From: Thuidium tamariscinum
Taxonomy: Eukaryota > Streptophyta > Bryopsida > Hypnales > Thuidiaceae
NCBI GenBank assembly: GCA_947034885.2
Contig: OX344751.2
Span: 11,656,001 to 11,720,000, forward strand
Length of the DNA stretch: 64,000 bases
Reading direction: 5' to 3'
The position numbers and the translations under genes are program-made. Position 1 is the first letter of the stretch. Each line of letters begins with the position of its first letter. This document shows positions 35,311 to 47,649 of this stretch, in pieces. Under the pieces are notes generated by a model, which searched no databases, was not told the origin of the DNA, and was given only the letters and a program-made list of their open reading frames with translations.

Positions 35311-37054
35311 GTAGGAATTATGTAACTTCATGGGAACAAAGACAAAGGGGCATTTAATCTTTTGAAATCAAAATGATATACTTTTTTGTTTATAATACAA
35401 GATCATGTGTATAAAAATGTGAAAAATAAATAATATGAAGAAATTTAATAATCAGGAATACTAGGGACATATAATAATTACATAGAACATGATATATTCA
35501 TGATAGGCATTAATAATTAGTAAATTCCTTTTTGGACTTGGCACTTTATAGCTTGTGTTGTACAGTACATTGGCATGATGGGCATTTTCTCTTACATATA
35601 TAATTTATATAATTTATATATATAAATCAAGTGTAGTAATGATATGTTTTTATTTGATTTAGAAATGGAAGGCATCAAGGCAATGCAATACATCAACATA
35701 ATGCGATACAAAAAGTTGTTGGTATATTTGATATGAAAGTTACATATATATTCATGGAATATAGATTCTAGTATGAATAATGTGTTTTTTTGAACTTGAA
35801 GTTTTTGTTGAAGGTTACAAGCAACTTTTTACTATTGTACATATGTGGCAAGACCTTGATCCATGTTTGTAACTACATATATGAATGGAACTTTATGTTA
35901 TTCTAAACATTTGAATTTATATGTTCATGCAATTATGATAGAATCCTTTAGTAATAAAGATTTGATTCTAAAATTTATTTGTTTATTGTTATATTGCTTT
36001 ATTTGAAAGAATTCTAATTTTGTACAAAATTTTGATGAAATTTTTTGATGCAAATTTTTAGGGTGTTGTATTGAAGAAAATGATAATTACAATGGTGATA
36101 ATGCTAATGATAAGCATCGCTAATAGGATAGAAAAAATAATAACAATTTTCTAATCAAAATTAATATCTATTGCATGTTAGAAATTGGGGTTACTTCAAA
36201 AAATTGGTAATTATAGAGGCTAAAAATTAAGGCACTTTTGGAACATATCCATTCTTTTAACACCTCAAGGACCAAACAATGTTCTTTATACTGAGCTCAA
36301 GATACTAATTATAAATGGAATTTTCATTTTTCTTCCTTGCAATTTTGAAATATTTGTAGTTAGAGAGAAGCTTTAACCCTTGAAGGACCAACTCGAGTCA
36401 CACTCACTACATTTGGGGGCCTCATGTACAACGGAGGGTTTTTTTTGGGGGGCTTATTTACTTCCTAGGCAACATTAAGAGGGCCCTTATCATTACCTAA
36501 TGTGTAAAAATCTCCTACATAATCATCTATATCAATACTTATAATATGTAGGTCTTTGCAAATTTTTTTAGCCTATATTTTTTGTGAGTAAAAATAAAAA
36601 ATAATAAAATAATAAAAAAACAAAAGTGATAAGGAAAAATTTCATAGAAAAAAAGATTTAATTTCTAACTCAAAATCTTATGCAATCTCAAACAATGCAA
36701 GGTTTAAGGTTTAAGAAATGCAGTTTATTGAAAGAACATTTTGAACATACATACTTTCAAATGCATTGACATGTGAACATAAACAATAAGCACACTTCAA
36801 TACCAATTAGCATGAATGAATCAAACACAAAACATTAGAATTGAAGGCCCTACTAATTGAAAAAGGAACTTGTGAAGACAATTGCTAATAATCACGTGTT
36901 TTGTAATATTGTTGCAAATATTTAATTTAATATATGAATTGCTATGTATCATAATGTATAAGACCTACTTTCAAGCATTTATTGAAGTTGTTTTGATAAT
37001 TAAATTCCAAAATTGATCACAATTATGTTATTTACTTTCAAACATGTAGAGTAG
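35311..37054. other. AT-rich block with isolated element ends
   Basis: Contains an AT microsatellite near 35595-35630 and isolated family 1 left ends TTAACACCTCAAGGACCAAA (about 36259) and TTAACCCTTGAAGGACCAAC (about 36373). No gene is seen. Confidence 0.4.
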
Positions 37055-37733
37055 GTTGTTGTGGTTTTTGGAGGCAAAGGATCAGGGAAGACAACTCAAC
37101 GCCCTCAATTCATATTAGATAAGGCCATTGAAAATGAAATCACCAATAGTTGTAACATTGTTTGTACACAACCTTGTCATATCTCTGCTATTTCAATGGC
37201 GACGTGTATTGCTATTGAAAGATGTGAATCTCTTTGATTGACCATTGGATATCAACTTCATTTAGAGACAAAAATGTCTCCTCAAATAAAATTGTTGTTT
37301 TGCACTACTAATGTATTGCTTCAGCATCTTGTAAGAATGTTTGTAATATATATCTATAACATATGCATAAGTATATTTATTTATTATATTCTTGCAATTT
37401 GATTCATTTTAATCACAATAATTTTTTCTTCTTAAGAAAATATTACCAAAATTACTTTAGTGATCAAAAGGATTATTTGCAAATAATTGAGAGTAACATT
37501 CGAATGAAAATTGCATATAAATAATTAAAAATTTGCATCATATGTATATATAGCTCAAGGATCCAATCATTTCTAGTGTGAGCCATATAGTAATAGATGA
37601 AATCCACAAACTAGGGATGAATGAAGATTTTCTTTTGAATGTAGTACATAAATTGTTGATGAATCAACATAACTATAAAGTCTATGGATATAAAATCACA
37701 CCTTCATTGATTGATTTGGAGATACTGCTATAA
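37055..37733 (+). pseudogene. DEAH/RHA-type RNA helicase relic, two exons
   Basis: Exon 37055-37330, preceded by TGTAGAGTAG and followed by a GTAAGAA donor, reads VVVVFGGKGSGKTTQRPQFI, then about 70 further residues including CNIVCTQPCHISAISMA, YQLHLETKMSPQIKLLFCTT and LLQHL. This is the first part of a DExH helicase core: the Walker A loop is GKGSGKTT (usually GETGCGKTT) and the TQP motif (Ia) is kept. An in-frame TGA follows RCESL. A second exon from 37554 reads LKDPIISSVSHIVIDEIHKL then GMNEDFLLNVVHKLL, which carries the DEIH box. Later motifs are missing or unreadable after 37650, and the frame stops at about 37733. Many conserved Arg residues are replaced (TQPRR to TQPCH), so this is an old non-functional fragment of the DHX29/DHX36-like group. 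Confidence 0.85.
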
Positions 37734-38069
37734 TGCTCCACATTTTCATCCTTCAATGTAGAATTGTATTATAACTTTAACCTCGACTTTAATGTAGTAT
37801 TATATTGTAACTCTGACGTAGTACAAACAGACCCTATTAAATGTAGTTCCTTAGATCTAATTCTCTTGCCCCTAAATTACATGTACCTAAAAATTAATGG
37901 ACCATATTTTTTGGCTACCTACATTTCTTATAATGGACTTGCCACTTTTTATGTCCCCTACTTTATATGCAATTCTTTTTTAAATAATTATGAATATTAC
38001 CCAAAATGAATTAAATCCATTCTATGTTCTACTGCACGAAGGTTTCTAAAATATAGGAAGTGTCCCCCC

Positions 38070-38940
38070 CCCCCCGAGAAAACCATGGTCGTTTTTCTAT
38101 CAAAAACCATCCAAAATTGTTATTTTTATTGCATTCATTTAAGAAAAAGATTCATCTTTTTAGAATCAAACCATAGGATCTTTTACTTTATTAGTTTACT
38201 TGCCTAAGATTACATGGTAAAAATTTCATGGATTGGAAGACATTTGCACTCAAAAATGGAAAAACAAGTTTTTTTGAACATTAGCCTATAATTTCAGATG
38301 ACTTTGACCACCAATTGTAGAATTTTTTTCCATTACAGACATTGAATTTTTTTTGTTTTGTATTGAAGAATTGAGTTGAAGGTGTAGGAAAATATTTTAA
38401 GAAAAAAGTTTGAATGCCATTCTTTAAAATATTGTTAGTAGAAGTAGGCTGGTTTAAAATTGAAATCTTGAAAATCCAAATCATTAATAGCTCTAAGATG
38501 GGATTGGAACATAATAGTCCCAACCTCAATAAAATTTAACCTTGTCAAATTCTTCTTTCTTTAAATTATGAAAATTACATTAAGAATTGAATCGTGTAAG
38601 TTATTTTTTCAAGAAGATGTTCAAATTGCATCCAAAATAAGATTGTTTGAAGATTCAAATCAATGATCTAAATGGAATGAATCAAAACTTTATATGTAGA
38701 CAAAAGTAGGATCTGTAAGAATTTTTTTAATTAAATTAATTTCAAATTTTAATGAATTATTTTTTCTGTGCGGTAATGTGTAAAATATGTTTTAAATGAT
38801 AAAACTTTTGCTCTCGGTCATTGATTGAAACAAAAATTATATTCTAACAAAGCTAATAAGTTTTTCTATCTTATGGCAAAGTTTGACAAAGTTTCAGTAA
38901 ATATTGAGGTCATAGGGACCTACCTTAAATCCATTTTTTC
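38070..38940. mobile_element. Eroded family 1 element related to 34092-35026
   Basis: Starts after a run of 13 Cs. It shares AACCATAGGATCTT, an ACAAGTTTTTTTGAACATT tract and a CATAGGGACCTACCT-like end with 34092-35026. No intact TTAA ends are found. It is non-coding. Confidence 0.5.
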
Positions 38941-39519
38941 TTGTGTTGGAACAATGATCCTTTAATGATTCAGTATGGCACAATACTTTTCATGACTTTT
39001 GACTACACAGTCAAAAATGATTTATATCATATAGTTTTTAGTTTTAAATTGTTAAATAGAACATTATGTCTTCGGAAATTGTTTTTTTTCAATTCCAAAA
39101 CAAAATTTGTAACAATTTTGTATGTTAAATCATATTCTACTTCTTTCTATTTAATATTTTTTGAGCATATGTATGAAATATTTTTTTTCTAAGATTCAAT
39201 ATATGTATTTACAATTTTTTATGATATATTATGAAAAATAATAAGTTGTAGGATCTACACGTTTTGGGGGAAAAAGTTTGAAAGATGAAATCTAACCATT
39301 TGAGAAGAGTTGAAAGTAATTTTTTTTCAAATCCAACAAACCTCATCTTACAACATTAAATGTTTTAAAGGGCCTTTAGAAGACAGTGGATTCTTGGACA
39401 ATGTAAAGGTATGAGCAACGTTTGTTGGTAACTCTTCCATATATTAAGCAATTTGATGTTGCCAAGAGATTGCCACATTAGATGATACTAATGAATGATT
39501 ATTTTAAATTGATTATTAA

Positions 39520-40255
39520 TTATGGGTCATGGCAAGAAACACTTACCAGTTTTGTCTCAAAATGGCTCAAAATAAGTGAGTCCTGTGAGTCGTGTGACCC
39601 TTTGAAATAAATTTTTTTTAAATTGAAAAAAATATAGATAATTTGAAGAGAAATGAGAATATCATGTCTCATGAAATTTAAACCTAAGAAATGTTTTCTC
39701 TAAATGTTATAGACAATGGAAAATACAATGAAAATAGCTCTTTTTTCACTAATTTGGTAAAAATAGTAAAAAAATTCAAAAAATGAAAATGAAAAATCCA
39801 TTTTTCTCCAAGTAAAGTTCTTCATATACCAACAAATTTCATCTTTGGAAAAAATTAATTCTATTCTCTACACTTGCACAAAGTTAGTCACTTTGACGAC
39901 ATGTGGAGGTTGAACAATATATTATTTTCAAAAAATCTCTTTGTTGTATTGTGTAACTTTAGGTGAGGTCCTTGCATGCCAATATTCAGCTCAAAATTTT
40001 CATATTTGGGTCAAAAATAGGACTAAAACCCCCCCAAATGGCCAAAGTAGACACCCAATTGGGGGCAATTTAAAAATAGTAAACTAATTTTGAAAGAATT
40101 GAAAAAATTACACAAAATGTAAAACTTTTGTAGGCACCTTCATTTCAAGTTTCAAGTCAATTGAACAAAAGATGCAAAAGTTATGAGCAAAAAACTACCT
40201 CCTAAAGGTCAAGGGGACAAAAAAAAGGAGAAGTGTCTCTTGCCAAAGCCCTTAT
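39520..40255. mobile_element. GGGTGATTGC-family element, TSD TTAT
   Basis: The body is 39524-40251, flanked by TTAT on both sides (39520-39523 and 40252-40255). The left end is GGGTCATGGCAAGAAACACTT and the right end finishes AAGTGTCTCTTGCCAAAGCCC. The right half matches 27737-28267. No open frame of note. Confidence 0.8.
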
Positions 40256-41528
40256 TTTTATTTAAAAATAATTATTAAATGTTTTAAAAATACATTTTTG
40301 AATTTTTGAATTAAATAAATTATAATTTCTTTTATAATTTTTAAAAATTTTCAAAAACAAAATAATTTTTTTCTTAAAGAAATTCAATATTTCAAACCAA
40401 TAGTAGCTAGTTGATTACATAAGGAATAGTTTCAAGGAACAACCTTGAAATAGTCTCTTAGAACCTTGAAAAAACTTAAAGTGTTGCGTAAGGTTTTTTT
40501 CCTTTGAAATTTTAGAAGGATGTACTCTAACAAGTTAACTAAAGGATCCTAAGATTAGATTTGTTAATAGATAAATGTAAATGAAACTTTAAAAATTGCT
40601 TTTGGGTTTAAATACTTTGAAGTAATTTTGTACCTAATAACATTGAATGCATTCAAGGATCAATACCTCCTTATATTCAAATTCTTAAGAAAAATTGTCC
40701 ACACGATTTGGTCACTTAGGGCTTATTACTAGGGTGCAATATATAACAAAAGTTGCTTCAATAGATTAATAAATCTACAAAATTAGAAAATGCAAATTTG
40801 TAAAACAAACTAATTTAGATGTTTACAGTATTTAAAATGAAATCAATATTAACAATATAGTCTATGCTACTCAATGTTAGACTTTTCATCTTAGTTTCAT
40901 TTAAACATCCAAATTAATGTGACAATGTGTCACAATAACTATAATAGTTACATCTATAGCATTGGCTTACACAAAAGAATATAAAAAAATAAACAACAAA
41001 AAATACAAAGTCACTATATCCTTTTCAAATATGAAAAAATTATTTTTGGTCAATAAAAGGTCCTTGAGCCAAATGATGGAATATTTTGCAATCATTCAAA
41101 AGAAGTCATTGAAAAGTTGTTGTTATAGCTTGATTTTATAGTTTTCTTGTTTAAGAATGACAATATGAATCTAACATTAATTATTCTAAATCACATGAAT
41201 TTAAAACACCAATGAAGAAAAATTATGAATGTCAAAATGATTAAAGTTTTGTTGATATTTCTAGACTCCAAATTTGATATACTCATTTCTTAGTTCTCAC
41301 TTGATATTACTCATTTTCACATGATTCAAAATGGTTAAGAAATTTATATTCTTTTACAAAAAAAATACAAAATTATAAAGTTTTAATGAAGTTTAAAGTT
41401 TACCAAATATAAAAGTACTTGAGAACCGTGTCTTAGTTTACAGATAATGTTTTTTAGTTTTTTAGTAGCTCAAAAAATTACAAAGAACAATAATTTAAAG
41501 GTTCAATACTTGGATCTAAGGTGGTCTC
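40256..41528. other. AT-rich intergenic block, no gene seen
   Basis: AT-rich, with homopolymer runs and no conserved coding sequence. Confidence 0.5.
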
Positions 41529-41757
41529 TTAACCTTAAATCACCTCAATCTTTTTTTGAATTTTTGCACATTTTTGTTTATAGCTTTGTACAAATATATC
41601 ATTTACTAGAATTTAATGAATTTGGTCACTAAGGAAGGTTGTCTTTTCTAGATTCAAGTGTTACATTTGATAAATGAGAAGTCAATTGGATGAAACAGTG
41701 CCTTGAAGCCCTCTATTCGTCGTCCAAAATATGGACGTTGGAGCACTTCAAGGTTAA
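41529..41757. mobile_element. 229-bp TTAA-flanked miniature element, copy 1
   Basis: Begins TTAACCTTAAATCACCTCAA and ends CACTTCAAGGTTAA. It has the same length (229 bases) and nearly the same sequence as 54418-54646, sharing GCACATTTT, TTGGATGAAAC, CTTGAAGCCCTCT and ATATGGACGT. Confidence 0.8.
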
Positions 41758-41776
41758 GAAACAAGCAACAACTCAC

Positions 41777-42071
41777 ATAAGGTGGGTACACCTAAAAGTG
41801 CTTCTTTTTGGTACTGCGCCTAGTAATTGTTACTAGTTTGATCAAATTTTCATATAGTCTTCTTGGCAAGTGAAAGCACTTTCCAATGCACCAAAAAACG
41901 CAGCAATTGGATACAATATGCAAAAGTTATTAAGGTTCAAAGTCTGTTTCTAAAAGCGCTTTAGCCAAATAGGTACATAATGGAATTCAGATATGTACAA
42001 CAACTATAGATGGCACTTTTAAGTGAGGTGCAATTTTAGGTGAGGTGCAATTTTAGGTGTACCCACCTTAC
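41777..42071. mobile_element. MITE with TAAGGTGGGTACACCTAAAA ends
   Basis: The left arm TAAGGTGGGTACACCTAAAA at 41778 is mirrored by TTTTAGGTGTACCCACCTTA ending at 42070. If TA is the target duplication, this is a Tc1/mariner-like (Stowaway-style) miniature element. GTGAGGTGCAATTTTAG is repeated twice next to the right end. A partial left end of the same kind occurs at 51539 (GTAAGGTGGGTACCCCCCAA). Confidence 0.7.
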
Positions 42072-42086
42072 TACAACATTATCCCT

Positions 42087-42465
42087 ACAACATTGGCTCA
42101 CGAGTAAGATCCTCCTCAAGCTTCTTCACATGTGAACCCTCAGATTTCTCTCCTTCAATCCTAAGCCAGGAAAGAAAACCCCTTCTTTCGTAGAACGGAA
42201 GAGCCAAATGAAATCTCCGATTCGGCTGCCTCCAAGTGCCAGAGCAGGAGGTTGGAGCATGCTGGCCCAAGTTGTCCCTGATCGAACTGCTGGCGATGGC
42301 GAATCCTGAGCTTGCCATCTCCTTCGAGCTTCTCTGGACCAGTTCCGATTTTCAGTTCCGTTGCGGTCGAGCTTGCATCCTCACTGCACGAGCAACGCTC
42401 AATTGTTGCTCAATTCCTGATTGAGCTGAGTCAGACTCACAGGAAAGAATTCGTTCGTCTGGAGA
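42087..42465 (-). pseudogene. Broken copy of the 3' part of the 31078 gene
   Basis: The minus strand matches 31430-31690 (AATTCTTTCCTGTGAGTCTG, GAATTGAGCAACAATTGAGC, AAAATCGGAACTGGTCCAGA, GGAGATTTCATTTGGCTCTT). It has lost one base upstream of the TGA at about 42380, yet from 42318 down it stays open for 77 codons and reads like a real C-terminus (PNRRFHLALPFYERRGFLSW, then a charged KKLEED tail). The two copies together suggest an ancestral protein longer than either. No promoter or N-terminal part is found here. Confidence 0.7.
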
Positions 42466-43517
42466 ATCTGAAGTATATGTTGCCAAAGAGGACAAGTAAT
42501 TTGGGATCGACAAATGCAAAGAACAAAAGAGACTAAGGTTCAGGGACAGAGCCCGGGATTTGAGTAGTGTGATTTACAAAAATATCATTCGCAATTAATT
42601 AATCCATCACCGGTGGAACGCAGCAACACAGATGAGGACGACGCCAGCGACTCACTGAGGCTGGGGAAGGCATCCGTAAATCTTTGACAACCCGGGACAC
42701 AAACATCATTCTGGACGAGCTTTTGATTCTAGCTAGACGCAAATGCTGTGCAACTCAATCGATCACATTGGAGTACAGTTCAATAGCCAGGGTTCATAAA
42801 TCTCTCTTTTCATATAAATTTACATGACCAATTCTATGTGTGTATGTACTGCTTGGTCGCAGGTAAATTAAAGTAGATAGTGATGGAATAACAAATGGGT
42901 TTCTTGTTCTTTGGGTACTAATTGAGAATGATTTTTCTGAAAAATGTTTTTCTATCTTTCAAAAAAGTGATAGTATTCATTGAGTGCATGTTACCGCCCG
43001 TATGCATGAGATCAGATTGCACTGGTTACAGGAAACAACTGGAAAGCTTAAGTGCTCAAGAAAAGTCTCCTGGGGCTGTCTTCGAAGACCTCCCTGGTAT
43101 GAATTTATGAACGACAATTGCATTTAATTTTCGTAGAAATTCACAACTTCAGCACTTTTTACAGACAGGCCCCTGAAAGATGAATCTGTATTGATCCAAG
43201 TAGTCTTTCAGAATTTCAATCTGCAATTGTATGTCCAATATTGGTGTTTGGAATTGCGCCAATTATACTGTATGATGATATATTATTTTATATATATGAA
43301 GCATGCTTACACTTAGAAAAAAGAGAAGCACGAAGAGCTAGCACTAAGCAAGCCTAGTTTGAGAAATTTACATCCTTTATCTGGAAGTCTAGAGCATGAA
43401 GTTTACTTGTGGACTAATCTCCTGAACACAAACATATCTAGAATGACACCATGTCTACTCAGCGTTTTGGGTAGACTCTGCCTTGAATAGCAGGCATAGC
43501 CAATTAAGAATTGGACC

Positions 43518-46124
43518 TTACTTAAACAGACGAATGATGGGCTGTATGAACTCAAAGAGGGAAGGCCGCTGCCTTTCTGTTGTCGACATAGTGGCGTTGT
43601 CTCGCCTTAGCTGTTGCAGCTCCCTCTGCATGGCTTTCACTTCTGCCTCTCTCGCTTCTCTGGCCATCTCTTGAAGCTGAGAATTGGCACTTTCAACGGA
43701 TTGTTGCAATGTGGCGAGACGCTCCTCCATCTGGAAACCACAACACAATGCAATTGATCATCGAAGAACACATTCACCCAACGCAGTCAATCCTCATGCT
43801 AATTAAAGACCAATCTTTAACTTAGTCAATCCTCAACATATTTAATTGAAGATCAATCTTTCTTAGGACTTTAAAAATCATCAGATATTTTCTACTGTTA
43901 CCAATCATTGTCATTCTCAACTTCGCCAACTCCCAAATTGGCTTCGATTTTGCTTACAGGATTACCACATACTCGTGTATGGATGATATATATCCATCAA
44001 ATATTGGACATTAGTGTAAACAATGCATGCGTTTTCAATGCCTGCTACTAATAATTCAGCTACAATAAGTCCAAGATCGAGCAAGTTCACCTTCTCTTGC
44101 TGTCGACTGTCCTGCTCCTGCTCCAACTGCAGAGCAACTTTCGCCTACAACGTCACATGAAAGTCCGAGTAGCAAAAATTTTAGTCAAGGTTGACCACGA
44201 GATTTGATCATCAAAACCTTGGAGATTTTGCCGCTCAATCTTTCGGTAATCAACGTGAATCATTTCACTCCAACATCAGGTAAGTTTCGACATGATTGTT
44301 AAAGCCTTGATTAGCTTCAACATAAATTGAAGGACACTCACGTACCTTGATTTCCATCTCGCGTTTCAGCTCCTCCTGCTTGAGTTCCTCTTCAATGCAT
44401 CTGTTCTTCTCCTCCTCAATCTTCAACATGATCTCCTGGGACAGCATAGAATGATGCATTCCTGTTAACCGTACGTACGTCAAGATCGTGAGCTTGCTAG
44501 GTCATGGTGCGTTCACTTGTTGTAACTTACATGCTCTTTAATTGGATGAGACATCACGAAGTCCAAACTCTAGTTTGATCGAACCTGTGAATATGCCAAG
44601 ACATGGGCAATCGACCTGGAGTGCCGAAATTATTAGTTACCCCCATAATCTGGGTTTCTATTTAAGATTTTAGACGGAAGGTAAACCTGTGCTTACTTCA
44701 GATGCTGGCTGGTGTATGGCACACCGCCATTTTTGAGGACTAGATCATCAACGACTCGAAGCAGCTCATTTCTTTGGGCATCCTGTTTCGTTGGATCCGC
44801 AGTCTTGTTGTCAAAAGAAAGCTTCCGATGCCCACACCTCCTCAGAAAATCCTGAGAAGCCAAGGTCTGTCATAATTAGAAAGGCGTCCGTTCCTGAAAA
44901 TATGAATGTGCCAAATACTTTCACTCACAAGACCCTATATCCTATAAAACCCTAAAATCTTGAAACCCTAAGTGAGCGAATGATATTTCGTCAGCAGTCA
45001 ACTTTGAACGACAATTTCGTTCACGTAACGGTAATCCATGAAGTGTGTCCGGTACGAGCTTACACAAGGATATACATTCCAGACTTATCTAGCACAATAA
45101 ACATGATTGTCCACATGGGACTGGAATAAAAAACTTCCCCATTGATCACGAGAGTGCAATGCACGTATTCAAACTAACATTCAATTCAAATTAATGCATC
45201 GGACGTCTTACGTGAAGGAACGGGGGAGCTCCGTCGAGGTACTGATCCAGAGTTTGGCCGTCCAGGTGGTCGCCTCCAGTGAACACCACGACCATGTAAT
45301 CCATCACCTTCTCCCCGAAGATGGCGTTCAAGCTTTCCGCAGCTCTCAGTTCATCTTCCGTGCAGCGGGTCCGCCCCGACAGCACCAGAATAATGGCATG
45401 AACTCCACCTGGAGCCAGCACCAAGCAATTCCTGATCTCTGCTTCGATGGACTCCGGAGACCGATTGGTATCACATATCCCTGCTTGCACACCCAGATCG
45501 AGAATCTCACTGCGATTAGAAAGTTCGAAACGCCCAGCTAGGCTAGGTAGTAGGTACATCATGGGATGATCGAGCTTGGGTGACTGGATAAATTCAACCG
45601 AATGGTCCATAATTGACACAACTAGAATTGCGTACTGAAAAATGTCAACTGCATGCTTGCTTCAGGCTTTCAGCATGGTCCAAAATCTGCATGTTTGCTG
45701 TATAATGTTGAGCAAGCATGTACCAATTAAAACGACGAATGTAGATCTGAACTTTAATTGCTGAAGTACGCAGTTAAACCCTTTATATTCTACTAGTGTG
45801 AGAAAAGATATCATTATGCTGGACACACAAGTTATCAAGTAATGATGAGTATAAGCGAAAACCTGGATTCGTGAGAGAAGGTGGTAATATATACTACGAG
45901 TACATGATTGTGCACTAACCTGGAGTGTCGATAACACTGAGGAAGCGGCTGTTGGCCAGAGTGGCGGTCTGCAGATTGCAGATGGAAGTGACACTGCAAC
46001 ACGCGTTGAGGGCCTTAAAAGCTCTGGCTCCCAATATAGAGTTGCCCGTGGCACTCTTGCCGTTCCCTGTCTTGCCCACCAGCACCAGCGTGCGGGCTTG
46101 CAGACACGGCGATTCTCCTCCCAT
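43518..46124 (-). CDS. AIG1/IAN-type immune-associated GTPase with coiled-coil tail (copy B)
   Basis: Model of 338 residues: exons 46124-45920, 45480-45212, 44851-44697, 44615-44585, 44435-44346, 44144-44091 and 43730-43518, all GT-AG and in frame. The GTPase domain shows G1 GKTGNGKSAT (17-26), G3 DTPG (66-69) followed by the AIG1-typical ICDT, the family segment IILVLSGRTRCTEDE, G4 TGGD (136-139) and the FDNKT block near 171-175. The rest is a Glu/Lys/Gln-rich coiled coil (about 220-325). The 31-base fourth exon is the least certain; without it the frame stops. There is no CaaX tail; the C-terminus is FIQPIIRLFK. Residue 2 is Gly, but Pro at position 6 does not favour N-myristoylation. It is transcribed divergently from the AIG1 gene at 48527. 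Plant AIG1 proteins are nucleotide-dependent assembly GTPases linked to pathogen and heat responses; the role here is inferred from family. Confidence 0.82.
44945..44972 (+). promoter_or_regulatory. Two telo-box-like motifs in intron 2 of AIG1 copy B
   Basis: AAACCCTAA occurs twice within 30 bases, inside the intron between exons 2 and 3. It may be chance or a degraded repeat; no function can be shown. Confidence 0.25.
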
Positions 46125-46533
46125 GGCTCGTGCTTAAATCGAAATAATCAGAGTATTGTAAGCAAAGCGGTCGCACAGAACAATTTGAATTCTGTAGGAG
46201 CCCCTTCCCCCAAGCACGAAAGAAGACTACTTGACAATTTAGCTCAGACGTACACAAGAGCTCAATCTTCCAGGCACTCTTCGATATATTTGATGAATCT
46301 GATCGACCTGATTGATCCCCTTCTAGACAATTGTACCTCAAGTTAACGATGACTACGAATGCAACTTAACACTGGCACAGCGGAATGCTTCTCTTGGTAG
46401 ACATGAGCAACATTTGGAGAGAGCGTCTCTTTAATTTGAAGCTTGCAATTGCAGACCTGTAGACGCCTTCCTCTGACAGACCCCCTCCTCCGCCGTCCCT
46501 TTCAGTTAATGATGTAAAACTTGTTGCAGGACG
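46125..46533 (-). promoter_or_regulatory. 5' flank of AIG1 copy B
   Basis: GC-balanced sequence upstream of the copy B start. The 46279-46400 part is shared with the flank of the AIG1 pseudogene (18010-18130). No clear TATA box was chosen. The right limit is the insertion of a TTAA element at 46534. Confidence 0.4.
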
Positions 46534-47398
46534 TTAACCCTTTAAGGTCCGCGCATCCAAAAAGTGGATGCGCCTTGGTCAACCCTGATTGTAACTTTCA
46601 AAATATCCATTATTGGTATATATTTTAAACTAAGAAAATGAAGCTTGACAAGTTTTCTTTCTATTCCATTTTGAAATTTTGAAAAATGTCAAAAATTGAA
46701 AGAATTATTGCAACTGAAAGCTCCATGTGTTTGAATCCAAATAACACAGTATGGTGTGTTTTTTATTTAATATTTTCTTTTTTTTAAATGTATTTTGAAT
46801 TTAAATTATAAAATTATATTTTTCATTCTATCCTTGATTTATAGTAAAAATTACAAATTTTTCTAATATATTTTCTAGTTGATATAATTTTATTTCCACC
46901 TTTAGCTTAAGAAAATCACAATAATTTTATTTTTCCATAAAAATTATTGAAAAAAATAGCATAAATATAAAATGCACTTTTCCACTAGTGAAAAATATGA
47001 AAATTTTATACACCAATTAAATAAAAGGATAAATTTGGTTTGATAGTTGAATTTGACTTCAAGGTCTTTGTTGTGGCTGTTTTGGATGTAAAAAATAAAA
47101 TAACCAATTGAAAATTTTTCACACTAATCTCCATTTCTACTTGTACCACTTGTCAAAAATTCAAATAATTTGGATTGTTTTTTCTATTTTTGCTTATTTA
47201 TGTTCAAATTTTGCAACAAAAATGATAACAATTATAATTTTTGACGAAACAAATTGAAATTTCTCATAGTGATATACAATTCTTAGTTTCAAGTAATAAA
47301 AATATAATATTGTTGTTTGAACACAATTTAGAAGGCCAAATTTAGTTCAGACATGATGTTTGACCATTTCACAATGGATGAAGACGTTTAGGGGTTAA
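46534..47398. mobile_element. Uninterrupted TTAA-flanked element between the divergent AIG1 genes
   Basis: The left end is TTAACCCTTTAAGGTCCGCG and the inverted right end is TTAACCCCTAAACGTC; TTAA is at 46534-46537 and 47395-47398. It is the intact reference copy for the interrupted element at 32632-35310. It has no coding capacity and shares its right TTAA with the next element. Confidence 0.85.
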
Positions 47399-47649
47399 AT
47401 CCTAACAACGAAGGTGGGCCCAGTAGGGTGGGTTTCGGATTCTCCGGGGTGAAAGTGAAAAAAAAAAGCCCCCTATTTTATGCCGTGTCTAGGGCATGTT
47501 GTTCGTCTTTTTCACCTAATTTGGGGTCTGTGATTGCAAATAAGAATTCAGAATTTGAAAAAATATATATTTGAAAAAAATAAAAAAATTCTGCGTTTTC
47601 CCCGATGTAAATCCACCCTGCCGGACCCATCCTCGTTGGTAGGATTTAA
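47395..47649. mobile_element. 255-bp TTAA-flanked MITE abutting the previous element
   Basis: About 40-base terminal inverted repeats: TTAAATCCTAACAACGAAGG on the left mirrors TTAAATCCTACCAACGAGGA on the right, and both continue into GGGTGG/GGGTGGAT. TTAA is at 47395-47398 and 47646-47649. Confidence 0.8.

Noticed and set aside
38070..38082. Poly-C run as a regulatory site
   Set aside because: Simple homopolymer at the edge of an eroded repeat; similar runs occur at 58690.
44465..44480. GTACGTACGT-rich stretch as an acceptor region for an earlier start of the copy B coiled-coil exon
   Set aside because: Using the acceptor before GAATGCATC gives a stop in every phase compatible with the upstream exons.
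44521..44584. Alternative AIG1 copy B exon beginning GTTCGATCAAAC
   Set aside because: In the required phase it hits a stop after nine codons. The 44615-44585 exon keeps the frame open and joins in phase to the coiled-coil exon at 44435.
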